This document shows positions 25,661-34,262 of a DNA stretch of 64,000 bases, piece after piece (positions within the stretch are counted from its first letter, which is position 1; the number at the start of each line of letters is the position of its first letter). This DNA comes from UMGS363 sp051881815 (GTDB taxonomy: Bacteria; Bacillota; Clostridia; Oscillospirales; Ruminococcaceae), in assembly GCA_051881815.1 (NCBI GenBank), contig JBJEQP010000083.1, positions 62,001 to 126,000 on the forward strand. The letters run 5' to 3'. Both the position numbers and the translations under genes were made by a program. Below the pieces are notes generated by a model. It had not been told where the DNA came from. It saw only the letters and a program-made list of their open reading frames with translations, and did no database searches.

Positions 25661-25726
25661 AAGCCGACCAAGCACAATACCCGATCGGCTTGATTCAATT
25701 GTATCACTTTGCCGCGCAAAAGTCAA
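25661..25726 (-). promoter_or_regulatory. Consensus promoter followed at once by a terminator-like hairpin
   Basis: Minus strand TTGACT (25726-25721), 17 bases, TACAAT (25703-25698). Predicted start near 25691, exactly where a 7-bp hairpin AAGCCGA...TCGGCTT with TTTTT begins (25691-25657). The promoter presumably serves folT; the hairpin may be the dnaE terminator or an early attenuator. Confidence 0.6.
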
Positions 25727-25736
25727 GTTTTTTCGG

Positions 25737-28700
25737 CTATCTTACCGCAATATTACCCGAACCTACAATTTCTGCAAGTTTTTCGAGCAATTCTTCGGTG
25801 ATTTTCACACCCTCGGCAGACTTCGGACGGACATATTTCTTTACGTCCTCAAAAAAGAACGTCAGCTTTCCGCTTCCTCTGTAATCCTTGCAAAGCTCTG
25901 CCGCACGGCTTATCTTCTCCTTTTCCGTACTCGGACAGCGGATGAAAAGCTCCGCCTTTTCAATAAGCCCTGCATACTGAACCGCGGAAATGATCGTTTC
26001 TGCAAGTATCTTCGGCTCATCGTCCTTATATGAAAGCTTTCCTTTGAGGAAAACAATGCTGTCGGCACGGATAAGCCGGATATTCTGCGCATAGACCTCG
26101 GGGAAGAAAATGACCTCACATTCCCCTGTGCTGTCCTCAACGGTCGAGAACGCCATCTGCGCTCCTTTTCTTGTGTTGTGCTGCTTGACCGAGGTTATCA
26201 TGCAGATAAGCTGTACGGGAGCGCCGTCCCTCGGGTGTCCCTCCGCAGAAAGGCTGTGCAAAGTATTGTGAGCTGCTGCGGCGGAGATGAGCTTATATTC
26301 ATCGAGAGGATGCCCCGAAATATACATCCCGACCGCTTCTTTTTCATACATCAGCAGCGTTTTGAGCGGATATTCCTCGCTTCGGTGCAGCCCGTCCATA
26401 ATTGACGAACCTTCATCGCCTTCCGCCGAATCAAAGAAGCTCATCTGACCCTCGATGTTGTTGCGCACATCTGTCTGCAGGGCGATGAAAATTCTGTCGT
26501 AATTCTCCATCATCTCACGGCGGTTAAGTGCAAAGCTGTCAAAAGCTCCGCATTTTATAAGGCTTTCGACCGCCTTTCGGTTTACGTCCTTGCCGCTCAT
26601 TCTTCGGCAGAACTCATCAAGCGAACGGAACGAACCGCCCTTTCTGCGCTCCTCGGCAATATTGTCAATAGCCGTTCTGCCGAGATTTCTCACCGCAAGC
26701 AGACCGAATCTTATGCCGTTTTCGTCGGCGGTAAAGCCTGCGCCGCTCTTGTTTATATCGGGACAGAGTATCTTTACGCCGTTTTTTTCGCAAAGCGAGG
26801 TATAGTCGAGCAGCTTTCCCTGCGAAGCAAGGTCGCTCGTCATAAGCTGCGCCATATACTTTTTATAGTAGTGACATTTGAGGTAAGCCGTCTGATACGC
26901 AACGTGAGCGTAGGCGGCGGCGTGGGATTTGTTGAATGCGTAGGAAGCAAAGCTTGACATCTCGTTGAAGATATCCTCGGCAATATCTGCAGAAACTCCG
27001 TTCTTTACTGCACCGTCAATAAAAACACTGCGCTCCTTTTCCATTACGTCAGCCTTTTTCTTTGCCATTGCACGGCGGACAAGGTCGGCTCTGCCGTAGG
27101 AATAGCCTGCAAGCCTTCGGCATATCTGCATTACCTGCTCCTGATAAACGATGCAGCCGTAGGTGACGTTCAGGATATCCTCAAGCAGCGGATGCTTATA
27201 GGTGATGCGCTCGGGATGCCGCTTGTTCTCGATATAGCGAGGGATGCTGTCCATAGGTCCCGGACGGTAGAGCGAAAGCACGGCGATAAGGTCTTCTATC
27301 GACTCGGGTTTGAGCTGTGCGAGCACCTGCTTCATTCCTGCGCTTTCAAACTGAAAAACAGCGTCCGATTCACCTGCCGAGAGCATATCAAACACGGCTC
27401 TGTCGTCAAGCGGTATCTTTTCAATATCAAAATCGGGCTCCGTTCTGCGGATATCCTTGACCGTTCCGTCAATTACCGTAAGATTTCGCAGCGCAAGAAA
27501 ATCCATTTTAAGCAGACCAAGGCTTTCAAGAATGTTCATCGGATACTGCGTAACTATTGCGTCATCGTTCTTCTGAACGGGAACATAATCGCTGACGGGC
27601 GCATCGGAGATAACAACTCCTGCCGCGTGTGTCGAAGCGTGACGGGGCATACCCTCTATCTTTTTTGCCGTGTCGATAAGCTCGTGAATGCTTTCATCGG
27701 AAAGATAAAGCTTTTTCAGCTCGGGACTGTTTTCAAGCGCACGGTCAAGCGTTGTGTGAAGCTCAAACGGTATGAGCTTTGCAGCTTCATCGACCTTCTG
27801 ATAGGGCAGCTCCATAACTCTGCCCACATCACGGATAGCCGCCTTTGCAGCCATTGTTCCGAACGTTATTATCTGCGCAACACGGTCACTGCCGTATTTC
27901 CGAACAACATAATCAATGACAAGCTGCCGTTTTTCATAGCAGAAGTCAATATCAAAATCGGGCATTGAAACACGCTCCGGGTTAAGAAAACGCTCAAAAA
28001 GCAGATCATACTTCATCGGGTCGATGTTCGTTATACCGATGCAGTAAGCGGCGATGCTTCCTGCGCCCGAACCTCGTCCCGGACCTACCGGGATATCGTG
28101 CGTTTTTGCATAGTTGACAAAATCCCACACGATAAGGTAGTAATCGGTATAACCCATTTTGATTATAACTTCAAGCTCATATTCAAGCCGTTCCTCGTAA
28201 GTCTGCGGCGGAGCGCTTCCGTAACGCTTTTTCAGACCGTCCCTGCAAAGCCTTTTGAAGTATTCCTTGTTGTCGGTCACACCCTCGGCTTCATATCGGG
28301 GCAGCTTTATCTTGCCAAATTCAAACTCAACATTGCAGCGTTCGGCGATACCGACCGTGTTTTCTACCGCTTCGATATGATTCGGGAAAAGCGCAGCCAT
28401 CTCATCGTGCGTTTTCATATAGAACTCCGAAGTCGGGAAAGCAAGCGGCGACGTCTGACTCAACGGAGTGTTTGTCTGTATCGAGATCAGCACCCTCTGC
28501 ACCTTTGCGTCAGCCTTTGTGATATAATGTGCGTCATTTGTTGCGCAGAGCGGTATCCCCGTTTCGGCGGAAAGTCTGTACAAAAACGGCAGCACGGACA
28601 TTTCCTCACGGATGCCGTGGTTCTGTATTTCAATAAAATAATTTCCGCTGCCAAAGATATCACGGTATAAAAGCGCAGTTTCCTTTGCCTTTTCATACTC

Positions 28701-29150
28701 TCCGTTCGCAATAAGTCTTGGCAGCTCTCCTGCGATACAGCCCGAAAGCGCAATTAACCCTTTACTGTATTTCTGAAGCGTTTCAACATCGACTCTCGGC
28801 TTGTTGTAAAAGCCCTCAGTATAACCTATAGAAACTAACTTCGCAAGGTTGTGATAGCCTTCGTTGCTTTCGCAGAGCAGAACAAGATGAAAAGGCTTTC
28901 CGTCAATTCCCGAAAGCTTATCAAAGCGGCTCCTCGGCGCAACATAGACCTCGCAGCCGATGATCGGCTTTATCCCCTGCGCTTTTGCCGCATTATAAAA
29001 TTCGACCGCAGCATAAAGGTTGCCGTGGTCGGTGACAGCTACGGCACTCTGCCCGAGCTCCTTTGCCCTTGCAACAAGATCCTTTATACGGCAGGCTCCG
29101 TCGAGCAGACTGTATTCACTGTGAAGATGAAGATTTACAAAATTATCCAT
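25737..29150 (-). CDS. dnaE: DNA polymerase III alpha subunit (DnaE)
   Basis: 1137 residues. N-terminal PHP domain (NLHLHSEYSLLDGACRIKDL, about 1-210), polymerase palm with catalytic aspartates in MPDFDIDFC and GPGRGSGAGS, fingers about 600-820, a helix-hairpin-helix region, and an OB-fold about 985-1060 (VQLICMITSVKQHNTRKG). This is DnaE1/DnaE3-like; low-GC Firmicutes also carry PolC, which would be elsewhere. It is the last gene of the murB-rapZ-whiA-dnaE group, 15 bases after whiA. Confidence 0.96.
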   Translation of the reverse strand: MDNFVNLHLHSEYSLLDGACRIKDLVARAKELGQSAVAVTDHGNLYAAVEFYNAAKAQGIKPIIGCEVYVAPRSRFDKLSGIDGKPFHLVLLCESNEGYHNLAKLVSIGYTEGFYNKPRVDVETLQKYSKGLIALSGCIAGELPRLIANGEYEKAKETALLYRDIFGSGNYFIEIQNHGIREEMSVLPFLYRLSAETGIPLCATNDAHYITKADAKVQRVLISIQTNTPLSQTSPLAFPTSEFYMKTHDEMAALFPNHIEAVENTVGIAERCNVEFEFGKIKLPRYEAEGVTDNKEYFKRLCRDGLKKRYGSAPPQTYEERLEYELEVIIKMGYTDYYLIVWDFVNYAKTHDIPVGPGRGSGAGSIAAYCIGITNIDPMKYDLLFERFLNPERVSMPDFDIDFCYEKRQLVIDYVVRKYGSDRVAQIITFGTMAAKAAIRDVGRVMELPYQKVDEAAKLIPFELHTTLDRALENSPELKKLYLSDESIHELIDTAKKIEGMPRHASTHAAGVVISDAPVSDYVPVQKNDDAIVTQYPMNILESLGLLKMDFLALRNLTVIDGTVKDIRRTEPDFDIEKIPLDDRAVFDMLSAGESDAVFQFESAGMKQVLAQLKPESIEDLIAVLSLYRPGPMDSIPRYIENKRHPERITYKHPLLEDILNVTYGCIVYQEQVMQICRRLAGYSYGRADLVRRAMAKKKADVMEKERSVFIDGAVKNGVSADIAEDIFNEMSSFASYAFNKSHAAAYAHVAYQTAYLKCHYYKKYMAQLMTSDLASQGKLLDYTSLCEKNGVKILCPDINKSGAGFTADENGIRFGLLAVRNLGRTAIDNIAEERRKGGSFRSLDEFCRRMSGKDVNRKAVESLIKCGAFDSFALNRREMMENYDRIFIALQTDVRNNIEGQMSFFDSAEGDEGSSIMDGLHRSEEYPLKTLLMYEKEAVGMYISGHPLDEYKLISAAAAHNTLHSLSAEGHPRDGAPVQLICMITSVKQHNTRKGAQMAFSTVEDSTGECEVIFFPEVYAQNIRLIRADSIVFLKGKLSYKDDEPKILAETIISAVQYAGLIEKAELFIRCPSTEKEKISRAAELCKDYRGSGKLTFFFEDVKKYVRPKSAEGVKITEELLEKLAEIVGSGNIAVR

Positions 29151-29165
29151 AAGCTTTATTCATCG

Positions 29166-30089
29166 TTATATTTCTTTATATTCCGTGCGCAGCTGCTCGG
29201 CAAGTGCGGATATACGCTTCAAGCGGTGGTTCACGCCCGAGCGGCCGAGCGGCTTTTCCAGCTCTTCGCCAAGCTCTTTGAGTGACATTTCGGGGAATTC
29301 GAGCCTTACCTCCGCAATTTCGGCAAGGTCGGGCGGCATATTCTCCATACCGATCTTGTCAATGATATATTCTATGTCGGCTATCTGCTTGTCCGAAGCT
29401 TTCAGCGTTCGGTCGATGTTCGCAGCGTCGCAGTTTGCGATCCTGTTCGCCTTGTTGCGCACATCCTTTAGTATTTTCACGTTCATAAGCTCGATTGAAG
29501 ACATTGTTGCGCCCATAAATGTAATAAGATCCTCGATGACCTCGCTGTCCTTCATATAAATAACGTGATTTCCCTTGCGCTCGGTCGATTTTACGTTGAA
29601 GCCTATCTCGCCGAGCAGCTCCGTAAGGTCGAGCATAAGGTTATAATACGGCACGGAAAATTCAAGATGATAATCCTTGAGCGGTTCGGAGATGCTTCCG
29701 CAGGACAAAAACGCACCTGCGACAAAGGCGAAAATGTCATTGTTATTGATATTATCACGCTGTATTCGGTGGATGATGCTGCGGCTCGAAATATGGAAAC
29801 GGTAGATTATTTCCTCACGGTCTTCAAGCTTATCAATGCTCAAAGTATATAAAACCGTGTTGTTCTTCTTCTCATTGCTTGAAACGGTCACGACCTTGTG
29901 TCTTTCAAGGACATCATCGGCAAGCTCGCAGAACAAATTGCAGACCATATCGTTCTCCGTCTGGAAAACGATACTGTCTGCATCAAAATTCTTGCAGAAA
30001 AGCAGCATACCGTAAAGGCAGGCGAACTTTCTGTCACGGTCGGTCATAAGGCCGCACAATTCTTTTTTTACGGAATATGAAAATGACAT
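29166..30089 (-). CDS. whiA: DNA-binding protein WhiA
   Basis: 307 residues. N-terminal LAGLIDADG-homing-endonuclease-like fold (FAFVAGAFLSCGSISEPLKD) without nuclease residues, and a C-terminal HTH with VRLEFPEMSLKELGEELEKP and SGVNHRLKRI. WhiA influences cell division and chromosome segregation in Bacillus and sporulation in Streptomyces. It follows rapZ by 10 bases. The usual Firmicutes order is rapZ-yvcK-whiA; no yvcK is present between them here. Confidence 0.95.
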   Translation of the reverse strand: MSFSYSVKKELCGLMTDRDRKFACLYGMLLFCKNFDADSIVFQTENDMVCNLFCELADDVLERHKVVTVSSNEKKNNTVLYTLSIDKLEDREEIIYRFHISSRSIIHRIQRDNINNNDIFAFVAGAFLSCGSISEPLKDYHLEFSVPYYNLMLDLTELLGEIGFNVKSTERKGNHVIYMKDSEVIEDLITFMGATMSSIELMNVKILKDVRNKANRIANCDAANIDRTLKASDKQIADIEYIIDKIGMENMPPDLAEIAEVRLEFPEMSLKELGEELEKPLGRSGVNHRLKRISALAEQLRTEYKEI

Positions 30090-30099
30090 AAGTAGGTCC

Positions 30100-30960
30100 C
30101 TATTTCTTGTTTATATCTCTGTGGCAGATGCGGCTGCGGACGCCGTTTTCCTGAAGGTGCTTGAAAATAGCCTCGGCAAAGGTCACACTGCGGTGCTTTC
30201 CGCCCGTACAGCCGAACGCAATAACAAGCTGGCTTTTTCCCTCTCTGTGATAAAGCGGAATAAGGAAGTCGATAAGCTCGGTAAGCTTTTTCAGCAGCTC
30301 CTTCGACTGGTCGAACTGCATTACATAGCCGCTTACGCACTCTTCCAGACCCGTATGCTCTTTAAGCTCGGGGATATAGAACGGGTTCGGCAGGCAGCGA
30401 ACATCCAGAACAAGATCCGCTTCCCTTGCGCATCCGAATTTAAAGCCGAACGACATCACCTTAACGACCATTGAATCGTTCGGATTGTCGAGGAAAAGAG
30501 TATAGAGGTTCTCTTTGAGCTGCGCCATTGAAAGATCGGAGGTGTCTATGTAATAATCGGCATTTTCACGCACCGACATAAGCATCTCACGCTCGGTCGT
30601 TATGGCACGGAGCAGACTGCCGTGTGACTGCTCGTCAAGCGGATGTCTGCGGCGTGTTTCCTTGTATCTTCTGATAAGAACATCATCGGACGCATCAAGG
30701 AAAAGTATCTTGTAGTCAAGATCGTTTTCTCTGAAATAAGCAATTCCCTCATCAAGCTCGAGGAAAAGCTCTCCTCCCCTTATATCGGTAACGATAGCGA
30801 CATTGTGTATGATCTTATCCGATTTTATACATATTTCGGCAAACTTCGGGATGAGCTGCGGCGGAATATTGTCGATGCAGTAATAACCGATATCTTCAAG
30901 GACATTAATAACGCCCGATTTTCCCGAACCTGAAAGTCCCGTTACGATGAGAAACTTCAT
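30100..30960 (-). CDS. rapZ: RapZ/YvcJ family nucleotide-binding protein
   Basis: 286 residues. Walker A LIVTGLSGSGKSGVINVLED near the N-terminus, DIRGGELFLELD, FLDASDDVLIRRYKETRRRHPL, and the C-terminal signature VIAFGCTGGKHRSVTFAEAI. In E. coli RapZ is an RNase adapter controlling GlmS; in Firmicutes YvcJ binds and hydrolyses GTP and affects competence. The ATG overlaps the murB stop by 4 bases, so translation is coupled. Confidence 0.95.
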   Translation of the reverse strand: MKFLIVTGLSGSGKSGVINVLEDIGYYCIDNIPPQLIPKFAEICIKSDKIIHNVAIVTDIRGGELFLELDEGIAYFRENDLDYKILFLDASDDVLIRRYKETRRRHPLDEQSHGSLLRAITTEREMLMSVRENADYYIDTSDLSMAQLKENLYTLFLDNPNDSMVVKVMSFGFKFGCAREADLVLDVRCLPNPFYIPELKEHTGLEECVSGYVMQFDQSKELLKKLTELIDFLIPLYHREGKSQLVIAFGCTGGKHRSVTFAEAIFKHLQENGVRSRICHRDINKK

Positions 30961-31883
30961 TTTCTGTATTCCTCCCTGTCCGAAATAATTATAGGCTCAC
31001 ATTCAAGCTTATAGCCCGTTTTTTCTTCAACGGTCTGCTTCACCTCTGCGATGACCGCCATAACATCGTCAAAGCTCGCTCCGCCACGATTGATAACGAA
31101 GCCGCTGTGCTTTTCGCTGACCTGTGCATTTCCGACCGATAAGCCTTTCAGACCGCATTCTTCGATAAGCTGTGCGGCAAATGCTCCCTGCGGACGCTTG
31201 AAGGTGCTTCCTGCGCTCGGAAATTCAAGCGGCTGCTTTGAACGGCGCTTCTCCATAAGCTCGTTCATTCTCGATTTTATGCTTTCTTTGTCGCCTTTTG
31301 CAAGCTTTATATCAGCCGAAAGAATTACCTCTCCGCTGTGTGTAAAACGGCTGTGACGGTAGGAAAGTTCAAGCTCCTCTGCGGAGTATTCACGGACAGT
31401 TCCGTCCCTGTCAAGCGCCGTGACCGATGAAATAACATCCTTCATCTCTCCGCCGTAAGCACCTGCGTTCATATATACTGCGCCGCCGACGCTTCCGGGG
31501 ATGCCGTAAGCAAATTCCAGTCCCCCAAGCTCATTTTCCAGCGCAAAACCGCAAAGCTTCACGAGCGGAACTCCCGCAAAACAGCGGATAATATTTTCGC
31601 CGATCAATTCGGGCTCCGAACCGTTTATCCTAAAGATGACAGCGTTCGTTCCCCTGTCGTCTGCAAGGATATTTGAACCTTTCCCGAGGATAAAATACGG
31701 GATATTATTTTTTGCCGCAAACGGAATAAGCCGCTGACATTTCTGAACCGAATCGAGCTCAAAAAGTGCAGCAGCTTCGCCGCCTATCCTAAAAGTTGTG
31801 TAGTCCTTGAGAAAAGGCTTTAAATCTACCTTGCAGCCTGTTTTTTCTGCTTCTTCAACAAGCAGTTTAAGGTTGTCATTCAT
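30957..31883 (-). CDS. murB: UDP-N-acetylenolpyruvoylglucosamine reductase
   Basis: 308 residues, type II (short) MurB. FAD-binding part: TTFRIGGEAAALFELDS, FILGKGSNILADDRG and GGLEFAYGIPGSVGGAVYMN; C-terminal FPSAGSTFKRPQGAFAAQL with the catalytic serine region. It reduces enolpyruvyl-UDP-GlcNAc to UDP-MurNAc for peptidoglycan. The ATG at 31883 is chosen because GAGGT lies 6-7 bases upstream; a frame open to 31937 would run into the repeat at 31909. First of murB-rapZ-whiA-dnaE. Confidence 0.95.
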   Translation of the reverse strand: MNDNLKLLVEEAEKTGCKVDLKPFLKDYTTFRIGGEAAALFELDSVQKCQRLIPFAAKNNIPYFILGKGSNILADDRGTNAVIFRINGSEPELIGENIIRCFAGVPLVKLCGFALENELGGLEFAYGIPGSVGGAVYMNAGAYGGEMKDVISSVTALDRDGTVREYSAEELELSYRHSRFTHSGEVILSADIKLAKGDKESIKSRMNELMEKRRSKQPLEFPSAGSTFKRPQGAFAAQLIEECGLKGLSVGNAQVSEKHSGFVINRGGASFDDVMAVIAEVKQTVEEKTGYKLECEPIIISDREEYRK

Positions 31884-31908
31884 AAAATTGACCTCATCAA
31901 ACCTTTTT

Positions 31909-32067
31909 ATACTAATTCCAAACCGTTCTATAGACAAAGACGACAGATAGAATAATCCAAGTCAAGGAAGACGACCGCAGGCAGGCTGTCGCCTGTCAAG
32001 GGAGTCTGACGCAGAATTGGATTATTATATCCGAGTATTTGTCTATAGGTTGGTTTGGAATTAGTAT
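31909..32067 (+). repeat. Fold-back family A, copy 1
   Basis: 159-bp near-perfect palindrome lying 25 bases upstream of murB. Outer arms ATACTAATTCCAAACC / GGTTTGGAATTAGTAT, then CTATAGACAAA / TTTGTCTATAG, then AATAATCCAA / TTGGATTATT, then AGAC (31969) / GTCT (32004), and a core hairpin GGCAGGC-TGTC-GCCTGTC (31980-31997). The unpaired stretches GACCGC and AAGGGAG are shared with the copies at 33986, 47851 and 53294. Flanked by TA on both sides of CTAAT...ATTAG. Strand given for the core orientation shared by all copies. Confidence 0.92.
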
Positions 32068-32077
32068 TATAAAGGAA

Positions 32078-32800
32078 TCAGCCGAATATCTTTCCGTGTC
32101 TTGACTGTATATACTCATAAAGTCTGTCCCAATCGGCATTGACAACAAGCTTTTCGGGCAGATCAAGCTCCTTTGCAAGAGCAAGAGATTCTGCAACGTC
32201 GCCGACGATCGTGCAGAAGTGTGCATCGGTGTTTATGACGACGGGGATCTCGTATTTTTTGCATATACGGATAATTTCACGGTAATTTTCACGGGTGTTT
32301 TTCCAAAGGATAGTGCTTTCGTTGATCTCAACGAGCCGACCGCACTCCTTGAACTTTTTCAGGCATTTTTCATAATCGAACGGACAAACGACCGTTGCGC
32401 AGTGCCCAATAACATCAATGTCGTCATTTTCGGCAAGCTTCAAATACATATTTGTATGCTCTTCAAAGCTGCCCGGTTTAAGCATATCCTTATGAAAGGA
32501 CGCTATTATCCAATCGAGGGAAGCACACTCCTCATGCGGAAAATCAATATTCCCCTCATAATCTATTATACTCGATTCTGCGCCGTATATGATCTTTACT
32601 CCGTTGATCTCTCTCGGGATAGCCTTGTGGAGATTATGGAAGTGCCAGACGTGGGGACCGTCCGTTGAAGCAGGCGTATGGTCGGTTATTGCAACAGCGG
32701 AAAGACCCTTTCGTGCAGCTTCGTCAGCGATCTCCTTAACAGTTGAAAATCCGTGAGTCGAAGCGACCGTATGCGTATGCAGGTCTGCGATGATCTTCAT
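32078..32800 (-). CDS. PHP domain phosphatase (YcdX-like)
   Basis: 240 residues. PHP metal ligands are visible along the chain: MKIIADLHTHTVASTHGFST, AITDHTPAS, GAESSIIDYEGNID, SFHKD, VIGHCA, and the C-terminal VVINTDAHF. The YcdX group of the PHP superfamily is a trinuclear-metal phosphatase; the substrate here is unknown. The ATG at 32800 lies 1 base after the hprK stop, with only a weak GGGAT box, so translation probably depends on coupling to hprK. Repeat A copy 1 follows its stop. Confidence 0.9.
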   Translation of the reverse strand: MKIIADLHTHTVASTHGFSTVKEIADEAARKGLSAVAITDHTPASTDGPHVWHFHNLHKAIPREINGVKIIYGAESSIIDYEGNIDFPHEECASLDWIIASFHKDMLKPGSFEEHTNMYLKLAENDDIDVIGHCATVVCPFDYEKCLKKFKECGRLVEINESTILWKNTRENYREIIRICKKYEIPVVINTDAHFCTIVGDVAESLALAKELDLPEKLVVNADWDRLYEYIQSRHGKIFG

Positions 32801-32801
32801 A

Positions 32802-33764
32802 TCAATAAATATCCCACTTCTTGATTGTTTCCTTGTGATCCATTTCAAGACCGAGATTGTCAAGAAGCTCCTGCGCTGCATTATAGCCCATCTTCTTCTG
32901 ACGGTTGTTCATAGCGGCTACTTCAAGGATAACAGCAAGGTTTCTGCCCGGCTTTACGGGAATCGTTGCGCAGGGCACCTTTACGCCGAGAATGGATGTG
33001 TATTCGCTGTCAACGCCCATTCTGTCGTAGACCTTTTCGCTGTCCCACGGTTCAAGCTCAACTATCATATCAATTTTTTCCGTAACCTTTACGGCACCCA
33101 TACCAAAGAGTCGGCGTGCATTTACGATGCCGATACCTCTGATCTCAAGGAAGTGTCGGATATTCTCGGGGGAAGAACCTACAAGGCTGATGTTTGAGAC
33201 CCTTCTGATCTCAACTGCGTCATCGGCAACAAGACGGTGTCCTCTCTTGATAAGCTCAACGGCAGTTTCACTCTTACCGACGCCGCTTTCACCGAGGATA
33301 AGCATACCTTCGCCGTAAACTTCGATCAGAACGCCGTGACGGGTAATTCTCGGAGCAAGGTGAAGATTGAGAAATGCGATGAGCGCCGACATAAAGCTTG
33401 AAGTGCTTTCCTTTGAACGCAGGAGCGGAACTTCATACTTCTGTGCGATAGATACCATTTCGGGGAAATACGGCAGCTCACGGGAGATTATGAGCGCAGG
33501 GATATGCTGCGCAAAGAGCATATCAAGACGTTCTGTTCTTGTCTGTTCATCGAGCGTTGCAAGATACGCAAACTCCATCTTTCCGAGTATCTGTATACGG
33601 GCGCTGCTGAAATATTCGTAGAAGCCCTGGAGCTGGAGTCCGGGACGGTTTACGTCATTTTCATCTATGAGTATCTTCGAAGCGTCCTGCGGAAGATATA
33701 TCGCTTCAAGGTTGAATTCTTCAATTATAGCTTTAAGTTCAATGGTAAATTTCTTTTCAGCCAT
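32802..33764 (-). CDS. hprK: HPr kinase/phosphorylase
   Basis: 320 residues. N-terminal MurF-like domain about 1-130, then the kinase domain with Walker A LILGESGVGKSETAVELIKR, VADDAVEIRR, the HprK signature EIRGIGIVNARRLFGMGAVK and LEPWD. It phosphorylates HPr on serine to signal carbon status to CcpA, and reverses the reaction. No ptsH is nearby. It is preceded by the DUF4250 gene (30 bases) and followed by the PHP phosphatase, forming the head of a probable operon reaching dnaE. Confidence 0.96.
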   Translation of the reverse strand: MAEKKFTIELKAIIEEFNLEAIYLPQDASKILIDENDVNRPGLQLQGFYEYFSSARIQILGKMEFAYLATLDEQTRTERLDMLFAQHIPALIISRELPYFPEMVSIAQKYEVPLLRSKESTSSFMSALIAFLNLHLAPRITRHGVLIEVYGEGMLILGESGVGKSETAVELIKRGHRLVADDAVEIRRVSNISLVGSSPENIRHFLEIRGIGIVNARRLFGMGAVKVTEKIDMIVELEPWDSEKVYDRMGVDSEYTSILGVKVPCATIPVKPGRNLAVILEVAAMNNRQKKMGYNAAQELLDNLGLEMDHKETIKKWDIY

Positions 33765-33794
33765 TTTACGTTCCTCTTTTCAAATAAAAAAGTT

Positions 33795-33971
33795 TCAGCA
33801 GAATTTATTCAGCTTTTCGTCATATTCAAAGCCTGCAGCGGACAGCTTTGCCGTAATGTCGGCTTTGCTTTCGTCAAGGTCATCGCAAAGCGCGTCAAGA
33901 CTTGCATATTTGTCACGGAGCATAGTATTTATAAAGCTTAAAAGCATAAAAGGGTCATTCGGCAAAGACAT
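33795..33971 (-). CDS. DUF4250 family protein
   Basis: 58 residues: MSLPNDPFMLLSFINTMLRD, KYASLDALCDDLDESKADIT, then AKLSAAGFEYDEKLNKFC. The MxLPxDPxMLLSxxNxxLRD start and the GFEYDxxxNxF end are the DUF4250 signature, a small helical family widespread in Clostridia with unknown role. AAGGAG lies 8 bases upstream of the ATG. Repeat A copy 2 begins 15 bases upstream, so its transcript must pass through that repeat. hprK follows after 30 bases. Confidence 0.9.
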   Translation of the reverse strand: MSLPNDPFMLLSFINTMLRDKYASLDALCDDLDESKADITAKLSAAGFEYDEKLNKFC

Positions 33972-33985
33972 AAATTTTACTCCTT

Positions 33986-34144
33986 ATACTAATCTCCGAT
34001 CGTTCTATAGACAAAGCCAACAGATAGAATAATCCAAGTCAAGAAAGGCGACCGCAGGCAGGCTGCCGCCTGTCAAGGGAGCCTGACGCAGAATTGGATT
34101 ATTATATCCGAGGATTTGTCTATAGGTTGATCGGAGATTAGTAT
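33986..34144 (+). repeat. Fold-back family A, copy 2
   Basis: 159 bp, same layout as copy 1. Outer arms ATACTAATCTCCGATC / GATCGGAGATTAGTAT, TATAGACAAA / TTTGTCTATA, AATAATCCAA / TTGGATTATT, AGGC / GCCT, core GGCAGGC-TGCC-GCCTGTC. The AGGC/GCCT helix changes both sides relative to AGAC/GTCT in copy 1, and the eight arm bases after ATACTAAT differ from copy 1 yet remain fully complementary. Confidence 0.92.
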
Positions 34145-34262
34145 TAACAGACAACACCGCTGCGGAGAACCGTAACGGTGTTGGTATGGGGTCAGCGCTG
34201 ACCGCACGGCATATTCAGTTCCGAACAGTAAGCACAGTCCCCACTATGTACAATTTTTTCGA
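34145..34262. other. Intergenic with two short palindromes
   Basis: 118 bases between repeat A copy 2 and the SHOCT gene. Hairpin CAACACCG (34152) / CGGTGTTG (34176) and a perfect palindrome GTCAGCGCTGAC at 34191. No T run on either strand, so not an obvious terminator. Nothing coding seen. Confidence 0.5.

Noticed and set aside
34145..34262. Small structured RNA gene downstream of the SHOCT gene
   Set aside because: Two short palindromes are present but there is no promoter, no T run and no second copy to support it.
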